Below, in pieces: positions 1 to 6,997 of a stretch of DNA of 57,509 nucleotides; position 1 is the first letter of the stretch, and each line of letters starts with the position of its first letter. A program made the translations under genes and the position numbers. Source of the stretch: Brucella tritici (GTDB lineage Bacteria > Pseudomonadota > Alphaproteobacteria > Rhizobiales > Rhizobiaceae); the NCBI RefSeq assembly GCF_008932295.1, contig NZ_WBWA01000031.1:1-57509 (forward strand), given 5' to 3'. The notes beneath the pieces were generated by a model that saw nothing but the letters and a program-made list of their open reading frames with translations, did no database searches and had not been told where the DNA came from.

Positions 1-67
1 TCGATCGCTGTAGTTCTGCTCGAATGGCGTGCGTGGTCTTGGCGCTGCCGTGGAGAATTTGGCCCAT
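1..67 (-). CDS. IS481-family transposase, N-terminal fragment (partial)
   Basis: The reading frame begins at the ATG at 67-65 and gives MGQILHGSAKTTHAIRAELQ before running off the window. MGQxLHGSA(T/K)TT is the usual start of a group of IS481-family transposases, whose N-terminal helix-turn-helix binds the element ends. A good Shine-Dalgarno (GGAGGGAG) lies just upstream. Only 22 codons are visible, so activity and completeness are unknown. The call rests on recognising this short N-terminal signature. Confidence 0.6.
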   Translation of the reverse strand, partial: MGQILHGSAKTTHAIRAELQRS

Positions 68-108
68 AGCTCCCTCCGCTGTGTCGGTGACAATTCTACA
101 CCATCACA
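1..108 (-). mobile_element. IS481-family insertion sequence, end fragment cut by the window edge
   Basis: The minus strand from base 108 begins TGTGATGGTGTAGAATTG, which has the TGT start of IS481-type termini, and about 40 bases later a ribosome site (GGAGGGAG) precedes a transposase start. Only the terminal end and the first 22 codons lie in the window. The element's other end and integrity cannot be judged. It sits 17 bp from the Bru-RS-like repeat, so the left border of the window is a mobile-DNA junction. Confidence 0.6.
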
Positions 109-125
109 TGCTGGGACCAAACACC

Positions 126-232
126 TAGAGCATGTCTCCCGAAAGCGGGAACCGGTGTCGGGATAAAGACATCTGTAAAAACAAACAGATAGAGCATTTC
201 CAACGGTTCAATCAAAACGGGAAATGCTCTAG
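126..232 (+). repeat. Bru-RS-like palindromic repeat, copy 1
   Basis: A ~106-bp unit starting TAGAGCATGTCTCCCGAAAG and ending in a hairpin whose arms are AGAGCATTTCC and GGAAATGCTCT (11 bp, perfect). A second copy in the same orientation lies at 27378-27483, with about a dozen mismatches by eye. Length, palindromic end and AGAGCATNTC core resemble the Bru-RS repeats described in Brucella, which are IS711 insertion hot spots; the family name is from memory. The terminal TAG supplies the stop codon of the converging RidA-family gene. Confidence 0.75.
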
Positions 233-705
233 GTTGACATCAACTCTACCGACAGCGCTAGCGCTACAGGGACATTGCCGGGAAGGTTGCGGACCCCGCA
301 AACGGATCGCACTTGCCCGGCGCGATCCTTGAAGATATCGACCAGCAGTTCCGATGCAGCATCGAGAACCTGCGGATGATTTGTGAAGTCTTCGGTACAC
401 GCAACATAACCATCCAGAGCAACAATCTGGCTAATCCGGTCAAGGCCGCCAAGATGCGCATTGAGTTGGGCCAATGCGTTGATGACGCAAATGCGTGCAG
501 GAGCTTGTCCGCTTTCAATTGTCAGGTCCCGCCCGAGAAGGCCGGTATGGATTGGCTTGCCGTCGATATTCGGTCCCTGCATTGATATGTAGGTCATACA
601 TGCGGTCTGGATAACCGGCTTGTATGCTCCCAGGGGACGAGGTGGCGTCGGCATAGCGATGCCAAGCTCGAGCAGGCGTTGGATTGTACCATCTGTATTG
701 ACCAT
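229..705 (-). CDS. RidA/YjgF-family protein (imine/enamine deaminase-like)
   Basis: A 158-residue protein of the longer (~150 aa) RidA subfamily, recognised from LGAYKPVIQ near the start, the segment ESGQAPARICVINALAQL in the middle and RSVCGVRNLPGNVPVAL near the end. RidA-family proteins hydrolyse reactive enamine/imine products of PLP enzymes; members are also assigned to amino-acid and heterocycle degradation operons. The start codon follows two bases after the stop of the upstream oxidoreductase pseudogene (707), so they formed one operon. The C-terminus (LMST) is non-standard and its TAG stop comes from the adjoining repeat, so the last residues may have been replaced. Function in this island, for example cleaning up after the PLP desulfhydrase, is inference. 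Confidence 0.8.
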   Translation of the reverse strand: MVNTDGTIQRLLELGIAMPTPPRPLGAYKPVIQTACMTYISMQGPNIDGKPIHTGLLGRDLTIESGQAPARICVINALAQLNAHLGGLDRISQIVALDGYVACTEDFTNHPQVLDAASELLVDIFKDRAGQVRSVCGVRNLPGNVPVALALSVELMST

Positions 706-706
706 G

Positions 707-1507
707 TTAGTTGGTCTCCCACGGACGCAGGACGATGCTACTCCGCGTCAGATTGTTGGCGATGCGCGTATGGGCTTCCACCGTCTCAGACAGGTGGCAG
801 AACGCTGTCAATTATGGGTTTGATTCTGCCGTTCCTGATGGCGGGGAGCCACGCTGCAAAATCTTCAATATCGCCGACAAGTGTGCCGCGCAGTTGCTTT
901 TGGGTGAAGAAGAAATCGCGGATGTCGAACGAGACCGCTGTTCCCGCCATGAAGCCCATTGCCACAATGATACCAAGCGGTTTAACTGCCTGGATCGTTC
1001 GCTCCAGTATATCACCACCCAGACTGTCGATTGCTACATCCACGCTGCGGCCGTTCGTCCATTGGCTGATTGCCTCCACGAAATCCCGTTCATTCGTATT
1101 GATCACGAATTCAACTCCGAGGTCCGTGGCCAATTTTGCGGATTCCTCGTCCAGGACCGTCACCGCGACCTTGGCTCCAAGTGCTCGAGCAACCTGAATG
1201 CCCATGATGCCGGTGCTCTAAGCACCTGCATGGATAAGAACCCGATCGTCTTTCTTGACTTCGCCTACGATCTGAACAGAACGGATCGCGATCAGCAAGG
1301 CTACCGGCAATGCAGCTATATGCTCAGCTGGCAGACCGGTCGTATCGCGCAGCAGCCAGCGCTCTGGTACGAGGATATACTGAGCGTAGGTGCCCGAGAT
1401 ATGGATGCCCGGGATTGAGTAGCTGGCTGCCGCAGTGACGGGCCTGATGTCAGCTTCTGTTGGGTTGATCGGATATCCCGGCATGGCGAGTGGACAGTAA
1501 GGTGTTC
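707..1507 (-). pseudogene. Zinc-type quinone oxidoreductase/alcohol dehydrogenase (MDR family), triply broken
   Basis: The reading frame encodes a medium-chain dehydrogenase: GTYAQYILVPERWLL, then AALPVALLIAIRS, then VLIHAGA leading into the cofactor-binding STGIMGIQVARALGAKVAV. Three lesions are visible. The first 60-70 residues are absent, with homology starting around 1490. An in-frame TAG at 1218-1220 follows IHAGA. Near 788 the frame shifts: the C-terminal segment LSETVEAHTRIANN continues in another frame and ends in TAA at 709-707, just before the RidA-family gene. The gene is therefore dead. Beyond its broken 5' end lies, in the opposite direction, a 5'-truncated HxlR regulator, the usual divergent partner of such oxidoreductases. 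Confidence 0.8.
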
Positions 1508-1666
1508 AACGTGGTACCACCCAAAGTTGAGTATTCACTGACCGCATTGGGTGAAACCTTCGTGGAGCCATTTAGAACGCTCTATAGCTGGGCTCAAGAG
1601 AATGCGTCGGCTCTCGATCGGCTTGAAGATAACCAGCGCAAAAGCGGTGTTTCGCCTGAAGTGTAA
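1499..1666 (+). pseudogene. HxlR-family transcriptional regulator, C-terminal fragment
   Basis: Reading from AAG at 1499 gives KVFNVVPPKVEYSLTALG followed by about 35 residues and a TAA at 1664-1666. VPPKVEYSLTxLG is the hallmark of the wing and last helix of HxlR winged-helix regulators, which often control divergently placed oxidoreductase genes in response to electrophiles. The N-terminal DNA-binding part is missing and there is no start codon. The truncation point falls at the same place (about 1485-1498) as that of the opposing MDR gene, so one deletion appears to have removed both promoters and both N-termini. Confidence 0.75.
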
Positions 1667-1729
1667 CACGCGTACACGACATGGGTTTATAACATCTGTT
1701 GTTGCTATGCCCGTGTGAGGCAAGAAGTT

Positions 1730-2066
1730 TAGAGAATGACCTGCCACGGAACTTTCATCTCGCGTCACATCTTCGACGACATTAAGCACGCGAAATCTTC
1801 TTCCGCAGACGAACTGACAGGCCTTCCTCACGGTTTAGCCGGTAGATGCGGCTAACGTCGGACAGCTCTTCCTCCCGCCCAGGCAGGACAAACGGTCGCC
1901 GGTAGCCGAAACGTCATCGCGCGTTGGCCGAGTCACGCAGTCTTGTCCGCAGTTCGGCCTCCGACTGCCGGCGTGACTGATACAGCATCATCTTCCGGTC
2001 CGCCGATATGATCTGGCAGGCCCGCAGCTTCGCTTGGAGACTTCCATGCTACCGTATTTGGCCCTC
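1730..2066 (-). pseudogene. IS3-family (IS407-type) transposase remnant, scrambled
   Basis: Pieces of an IS3-family element occur in order on the minus strand. AKYGSMEVS matches the end of OrfA; RACQIISADRKMMLY and RTRLRDSANAR-stop-RFGYRR match the start of OrfB; IYRLNREEGLSVRLRKK follows; and CGRRFRVLNVVEDVTRDES matches the start of the DDE catalytic region in a different frame. Internal deletions, one in-frame stop and at least two frameshifts make it inactive. Assignment rests on remembered family motifs. It lies between the truncated HxlR fragment and the peptidase operon and is a candidate cause of the neighbouring deletion. Confidence 0.7.
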
Positions 2067-2091
2067 CAGTTTTAAAAGGTCGCTTTTGAAA

Positions 2092-2340
2092 TTACGTAAT
2101 TACGGCATAGGTTAGCTGCCTTCGCCTTTCCATTCGTGGGCGATAGGCGGCAAGAAATCCGTTGAACGCAATAAGTTGCGCGCAGAAATCTGACTGCAAT
2201 CTTTTGATTGATGGTGTGCGTCTGTTCAGAACGAGCAGTGCACGTACTTTAATCACGTCAAAGGATGCAACATCCTCCTTAACTGGATCGGTCTGTGAAC
2301 CAGACTGGCCTTGGTCGCGATCAAAGATGCCGCCTGTCAC
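2092..2340 (-). CDS. Unrecognised small reading frame, possibly a gene remnant
   Basis: An 82-codon frame with a compositionally protein-like middle (TPSIKRLQSDFCAQLIAFNG). I do not recognise a family, and it has no convincing ribosome site. It lies between the IS3 remnant and the end of the M55 peptidase operon, on the same strand as that operon. It may be the tail of a gene cut by the insertion-sequence events, or chance. No function is proposed. Confidence 0.2.
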   Translation of the reverse strand: MTGGIFDRDQGQSGSQTDPVKEDVASFDVIKVRALLVLNRRTPSIKRLQSDFCAQLIAFNGFLAAYRPRMERRRQLTYAVIT

Positions 2341-2444
2341 GTTATACTGTAGCTAATCTTTGTCGTCGGTTATCTTGCAGATGCGTGGAAGTTAGTTGGA
2401 GGCTCCGCCGTTGGGTATGATCGCTTCAGAATTGCAGCGTGCGA

Positions 2445-3242
2445 TCAGACGACAAATCGGATGGCACGCTGAATATCGAAGAAATCATCAGCTTTGAAAC
2501 GGAGTGTACGGGGCGCCGGATGTTCGATACCGGGGTACCAACTGCCACGATAGGCTTCTATCGGATTGGTGTATTCGACGATAAGCTCGAATGTCTTTGC
2601 CAGCTTAGGAAGACATTCGGACAGGTCGCGCGACAACGCCTGTTCAACGCCTTCACGAATTGCTTTGACAGCGCCCTGCGGCGACAAAGAGGAGGTCGCA
2701 GGCCCATGCCCTTCGCTTGTGGCGACGGTGAGAATGTCCGGCACGAGCCCGCGTGCTTCGCTGCACATCCCGGCATCGCCCGAAAGAAACGCCGAAGGTA
2801 CACCATAGCGCGCGGCGCAAAAGGCGTTCAGTGTATATTCAGACGCAACTTCACCATTGATTAACATTCGTGAAACCGTGCCTGTCAACGTGTGAGCCAG
2901 TGGATTGGTATCGGTGCCAGCTTTGTTGTGATAACCGGTATAAAGTGCTGCGCTGAAACTACGGTCAATACCGAACATCATGGCGTCAGGATGTCCGCTC
3001 CAACCACGTACGATGCGAACATAGTCGGGAAGTTTCGAGAGGATCAGATTACGCGCGGTAGAGTGCGCATCTTTCACCACAATCTCCTTCGCACCTGCAG
3101 CACGCGCACCCTCGCAGGCGGCCACCAGCTCGTCGGTCATGTATTCGCGAAACTCTTCGTAGTCGGCATGACCCTTTCGCGCCTCGTCCCAGTTGGTGAT
3201 GCCAGCCGTACCTTCAATATCCGCGCTTATGAATATTTTCAT
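2445..3242 (-). CDS. dppA: M55-family D-aminopeptidase (DppA-like)
   Basis: A 265-residue member of peptidase family M55, zinc enzymes whose best-known member, Bacillus subtilis DppA, releases N-terminal D-amino acids (D-Ala-D-Ala, D-Ala-Gly-Gly) from peptides. Metal-site residues are visible: D8 and E10 in SADIEG, H60 in KDAHS, H105 in TGYHN and E131 in NGEVASE. H117 in LAHT corresponds to the proposed catalytic histidine. The length is normal. It is the last gene of an operon reading binding protein, two permeases, S12 hydrolase, DppA, as in dpp-type D-peptide operons. Cytoplasmic action on imported peptides is inferred from the absence of a signal peptide. Metal ligands are assigned by alignment from memory. 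Confidence 0.9.
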   Translation of the reverse strand: MKIFISADIEGTAGITNWDEARKGHADYEEFREYMTDELVAACEGARAAGAKEIVVKDAHSTARNLILSKLPDYVRIVRGWSGHPDAMMFGIDRSFSAALYTGYHNKAGTDTNPLAHTLTGTVSRMLINGEVASEYTLNAFCAARYGVPSAFLSGDAGMCSEARGLVPDILTVATSEGHGPATSSLSPQGAVKAIREGVEQALSRDLSECLPKLAKTFELIVEYTNPIEAYRGSWYPGIEHPAPRTLRFKADDFFDIQRAIRFVV

Positions 3243-3329
3243 GACCTTCGATCCTTATCTCACTTGCATTTGAGCGCCCAAAGGTGCCGTTAATAGGAAG
3301 AAAACTACTGTGTTGGGCCGGATTTTCCG

Positions 3330-5000
3330 TCAGGCGGCCTTCTCGGCTTGCCGACGTTCCAGAAACATAGGTCCGACCCGGATACCTGTTCGCCCGGCTT
3401 CGTCAGTTGCGCCCAGTTCCAGTATCTCTTCTTCATAAAGCAACCCGCGCATGCGGAACCGGTTACCGTCGACAGGTTCGCAAGTATGCGTGCAGAAATA
3501 CTCGATCAGGCATTTGAGTTGGCCGTGGCTATAAGTCAGGTATGTGATGTTAAAGTCTGGCCCGTATCTGCCCAGATGAGAGGCTATTTCCGTTGGAACT
3601 TGCTCTGCAGGAAGGCTATCGGCTTTCAGCCACTCCTGACCTTTCCAATCGAGTTTGCCGGGTTCGGGAAACGAGACATCCATATGAGGATAATCTGCTC
3701 CACGACCGTAGATGCGACCATCAATGACAAAATGGTTCTCGGACTTCGGACGAATTTGCAGAGGCACACCCTCTCCCATGAGATAGAGTTTGCCTGCCTT
3801 TTCCTTTACCTCGACAACTTCACCGCTTTCAACCTGACGATAAAGGCCTGGAAGGGTGGCAAACTGCTCGTCAGTTATAGCGGGGGGCACCTGGACGCCG
3901 TGCGGGCGCTTGCCCATACCATTTTCCGACAATGCAATACGCAAACCATCGCCAGCTAGGCGCGAAGCGATCTGATTGGCAAAATCCAGGGTAGCGAAGA
4001 TAAGAACACCAAATCCAGCACGTGGGAGCAGCGTCATCTGGGATGCATAACCATAGACCGCTCCACCATGTCCAACGGAAGTCCAGCCATCCATATCTCC
4101 AACACCAAAACATAGCCCGTAGCCGTTCTGAGTTCGGTCGTGACCAGTTGGCCGCTTTCCTATCGGCGTCCACATCTCCCGCAGCGAAGCAGGGCCGATA
4201 ACGGAATGACCATCCGGCGCAAAGCCGCCGCGGAGAAGACATCGTGCATAGTTGGCCATGTCATGGTTGGTCGAGAAAATGTTTCCAGCAGGAGAACCGC
4301 CAAGACTGAATACAGGCGCAGGACTATCCCCGTCGATGGTCCACATGTCTGCGGGCGCCAGACGCTCGCGGATACCGTCTGCCATACCCGAGGAGGTGTC
4401 ATACATACCGAGAGGCTTGAGGATATTGTCAGTTATATAGTCTGCATAGCTCTTGCGTGTTACCTTCTCGATGACCAGTCCAACAACCGCGATCCCGGCA
4501 TTGGAATAATGCATTGTTCCAGCACTGGGATCCTGCTTGAGTGTTGAGGTTGCAAGCTCGGCCACTGTATCTGCAAGCGGAGGGCGATGGGCGTCAAGAT
4601 AATGGCCGCTTTTGGGTTCCCGGACGATACCAGCCGTATGGCTCATCAACTTGCGAAGGCTGACATGAGAACCGAAAGGCCCGCTTTCACGCCCGACGAA
4701 CGGATTGATGGGCTGGAAACCTGGAAGATATTCTGAAACATCGACATCGAGGTCTAAAAGTCCCTTCTCGACCAATTGCATAATCGCGACCGAAGTGAAG
4801 GTTTTGGTAATCGAACCGATACGGAAACATGTCCGTGCATTCATCTCGAAATGACGATCTGGATGCTGAATATGTCCTTCCGCCAGCAATCCGTCGCGAT
4901 CAACAAGTGCATAGGAAATTGAAGGTATAGTCTTGTCTTCCACCTCATGGCGGATAAGGCTTTCGAAGAGTTCAATTGATTGATTTGAAAGCTTGGACAC
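3330..5000 (-). CDS. S12-family serine hydrolase, D-aminopeptidase (DAP)-like
   Basis: A 556-residue penicillin-recognising enzyme with S63-I-T-K66 (catalytic serine and lysine), Y165-S-N167 and H311-G-G313, plus about 200 further residues for C-terminal beta-barrel domains. This spacing and three-domain size resemble Ochrobactrum anthropi DAP, which as I recall has S62xxK65, Y153xN and a HxG motif and is specific for N-terminal D-alanine. There is no signal peptide, so it should act on imported peptides. A GTG start at 5000 is preceded by GGGAG at good spacing. It lies 17 bases after the permease gene and upstream of the M55 peptidase. Substrate assignment is inference; beta-lactamase or esterase activity is possible. 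Confidence 0.82.
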   Translation of the reverse strand: MSKLSNQSIELFESLIRHEVEDKTIPSISYALVDRDGLLAEGHIQHPDRHFEMNARTCFRIGSITKTFTSVAIMQLVEKGLLDLDVDVSEYLPGFQPINPFVGRESGPFGSHVSLRKLMSHTAGIVREPKSGHYLDAHRPPLADTVAELATSTLKQDPSAGTMHYSNAGIAVVGLVIEKVTRKSYADYITDNILKPLGMYDTSSGMADGIRERLAPADMWTIDGDSPAPVFSLGGSPAGNIFSTNHDMANYARCLLRGGFAPDGHSVIGPASLREMWTPIGKRPTGHDRTQNGYGLCFGVGDMDGWTSVGHGGAVYGYASQMTLLPRAGFGVLIFATLDFANQIASRLAGDGLRIALSENGMGKRPHGVQVPPAITDEQFATLPGLYRQVESGEVVEVKEKAGKLYLMGEGVPLQIRPKSENHFVIDGRIYGRGADYPHMDVSFPEPGKLDWKGQEWLKADSLPAEQVPTEIASHLGRYGPDFNITYLTYSHGQLKCLIEYFCTHTCEPVDGNRFRMRGLLYEEEILELGATDEAGRTGIRVGPMFLERRQAEKAA

Positions 5001-5017
5001 AACAATACTCCCGAGGT

Positions 5018-5890
5018 TCAGCTTGAGTGGCGAGGATCAAGAACATCGCGCAGCGCGTCGCCGACAAGGTTCCATGACAAAACGAAGAGAAAGATCGCAG
5101 CGCCGGGAAAGACCAGCGTATACCAGTATTGGAAAGGGTTTCCGGGCTGGCCAACAATCCAGTTTCGCGAATAGGCGATGAATTGCCCCCAATCCGCATA
5201 GCCTTCTTCAGTGCCAACACCGAGGAAGCTGAGCGCAGAGGCCGAAAGTACCATTGAACCGGTCGCCATGGTGGCGAGAACCAGAACCGGGAAAAAGGCG
5301 TTAGGCAGAATGTGCAACGCAATAAGACGAATATCTCCAGCACCATAGCTGCGGGCGGCGTGAACATAATCCATCTCACGAATACGCAGGATTTCGCTGC
5401 GGATGACGCGGGCGTACCCCATCCAGCCAAAAGTTGTCAGCGCAATCGTAATCGGACCGATGCCCTTTCCAAGAAGTGCGGTTAGCACCATGGCTGCAAT
5501 CAGGAATGGAACGGCCATGAATACGTCGACAATGCGCATCAGAACCTCGTCGACTGTGCCACCATAATAGGCGGCGAGAGAACCGATCAACGTTCCGATC
5601 AGCACGGAGATAGCGACAACGCCGAGGCCGATCTTGAAGGCCGTACGGGTGCCCCATATGACTGCATAATAGATGTCATACTGACCTTCCGTGGTCCCGA
5701 AGATCGCTTCTGCGGAGGGCGGTTGCGGTGTCGCCAGAAAGCCGGCTCGCGGCGTGTCATAGACCGACATCTGGAATTCCTGCGGCGGCGCCAGTACCGG
5801 CGCAAATATTGCCACCAGCACAAAGGCCAGCAAAATCAGGACTCCAATCAAGGAAATGGGGTTACGCAGCAGATATCGCAGCAATTTCAT
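5018..5890 (-). CDS. Dpp/Opp-type ABC transporter permease, DppC-like (importer 1)
   Basis: A 290-residue inner-membrane permease of the OppC/DppC family, with an N-terminal transmembrane segment (LLRNPISLIGVLILLAF) and the later hydrophobic segments of the BPD_transp_1 domain. The cytoplasmic coupling loop VHAARSYGAGDIRLIALHIL is the EAA-type motif that docks on the ATPases. It overlaps the upstream permease gene by four bases (ATGA), indicating translational coupling. It should pair with the upstream DppB-like permease and with the ATPases at 10213-12083, the only unassigned Dpp ATPases nearby. Confidence 0.92.
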   Translation of the reverse strand: MKLLRYLLRNPISLIGVLILLAFVLVAIFAPVLAPPQEFQMSVYDTPRAGFLATPQPPSAEAIFGTTEGQYDIYYAVIWGTRTAFKIGLGVVAISVLIGTLIGSLAAYYGGTVDEVLMRIVDVFMAVPFLIAAMVLTALLGKGIGPITIALTTFGWMGYARVIRSEILRIREMDYVHAARSYGAGDIRLIALHILPNAFFPVLVLATMATGSMVLSASALSFLGVGTEEGYADWGQFIAYSRNWIVGQPGNPFQYWYTLVFPGAAIFLFVLSWNLVGDALRDVLDPRHSS

Positions 5891-6924
5891 CGCGTCTTCA
5901 CCCTTGGATCGAGTAACGGATAAATCAGGTCAACGATCAGGTTCATCAGTACAAGTACGATCGCAAAATAGAGGCTGAAGCCGAGAATTGCCGGAAAATC
6001 GAGATTGGCAGCGGACTTGGCAGCGAACTGTCCGAGCCCTGCATAATCGAAGATGGTTTCTGTGATGACGACACCACCCATCATCGTCGCAAGCTCCATG
6101 CCGGCAATTGTGGTAACGGGTAGAAGCGCATTGCGACGGGCGTGTCGCAGTTCCACAACGCGTTTGGGCATGCCTTTGGCTCGTGCCGTACGCACATAGT
6201 CCTGGCGCAGGGTCTCAAGCATCGAGGTTCGCATCACACGTGTCATGCTGGCAAGATTGACATAGGTCAACGTAATGACAGGGGCAGCAAGGTGACGAAG
6301 GGAATCCCAAAGTATCTGAAAATTGCCATTGAGGATCGCATCGATGGTATTGGCGCCGGTATATCTGGTGAAATCGGAGGACATGACCGTGGCCTGCGCC
6401 CACTGGCTGAGCCTCCCCGGTGGAAACCAGTCAAGCGCGGAATAAAAGATCAGAAGCATCAATAGGCCGAAGACATAGACCGGAAACGACCACCCCAGAA
6501 TGGTGAATATCCGGATGAGGTGATCCGGCCATTTGTTGAGATAAATGCCCGCACGCGAACCCAAATAGATCGCGAGCAGAAAACTTGGAATGAAGGCCAG
6601 CAGAACCAGCTCCAGTGTTGCAGGCAACAGCGACGTCAGTGCATGGGATACAGGTTGACGTGCAGTCTCGGACCAACCGAGATTGCCGGTCATGATATTA
6701 CCGATCCATCTGCCGTATTGAACGTGGAAGGGGTCGTTAAGCCCGTATTGTTCGATCATGCGCCGGATGCTTTCCTGTCCCCCTTTGAGAAAGTCAGGCG
6801 AAGGAGCGTAAGCCGCCAACCGTTGTGTTGGCGATAGCGACATCTGCAGCGCGAAGAGCATCAATGACAAGGCAAAAAGGACGACGGGAAGCGTCAGCAA
6901 CCGCCTCAAAGCGTAATTCAGCAC
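5887..6924 (-). CDS. Dpp/Opp-type ABC transporter permease, DppB-like (importer 1)
   Basis: OppB/DppB-family permease of about 345 residues beginning LNYALRRLLTLPVVLFALS, with the usual first membrane helix, a periplasmic loop and the coupling loop RTARAKGMPKRVVELRHARR near the middle. I chose the GTG at 6924 because the only upstream ATG (6984) lies inside a strong RNA hairpin and would add 20 residues unlike the family. The Shine-Dalgarno is weak. It follows the binding-protein gene and overlaps the DppC-like gene by four bases. Role: forms the membrane channel with the DppC-like protein. Confidence 0.88.
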   Translation of the reverse strand: MLNYALRRLLTLPVVLFALSLMLFALQMSLSPTQRLAAYAPSPDFLKGGQESIRRMIEQYGLNDPFHVQYGRWIGNIMTGNLGWSETARQPVSHALTSLLPATLELVLLAFIPSFLLAIYLGSRAGIYLNKWPDHLIRIFTILGWSFPVYVFGLLMLLIFYSALDWFPPGRLSQWAQATVMSSDFTRYTGANTIDAILNGNFQILWDSLRHLAAPVITLTYVNLASMTRVMRTSMLETLRQDYVRTARAKGMPKRVVELRHARRNALLPVTTIAGMELATMMGGVVITETIFDYAGLGQFAAKSAANLDFPAILGFSLYFAIVLVLMNLIVDLIYPLLDPRVKTR

Positions 6925-6959
6925 ACCAGAATCCGTTTCGCTTGGAGTTGGGGAAAAGA

Positions 6960-6982
6960 GCCGGGCGATCGTATCGCCCGGC
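6960..6982 (-). terminator. Hairpin between binding-protein and permease genes (attenuator or mRNA 3' stabiliser)
   Basis: GCCGGGCGAT, loop CGT, ATCGCCCGGC: a perfect 10-bp GC-rich stem followed on the minus strand by TCTTTT. It starts 15 bases after the binding-protein stop. The fold resembles a weak intrinsic terminator that would make permease mRNA scarcer than binding-protein mRNA. Similar hairpins follow the other three binding-protein genes in this window. Confidence 0.75.
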
Positions 6983-6997
6983 ACGTTTCAGCGAGGC

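Noticed and set aside
1218..1220. Programmed read-through of the TAG in the oxidoreductase gene
   Set aside because: The gene is also truncated at its 5' end and frameshifted near 788, so decay explains the stop.
6925..6984. ATG at 6984 as start of the importer 1 DppB-like permease
   Set aside because: It lies at the edge of a strong hairpin and would add 20 residues unlike the family; GTG at 6924 fits the family start.
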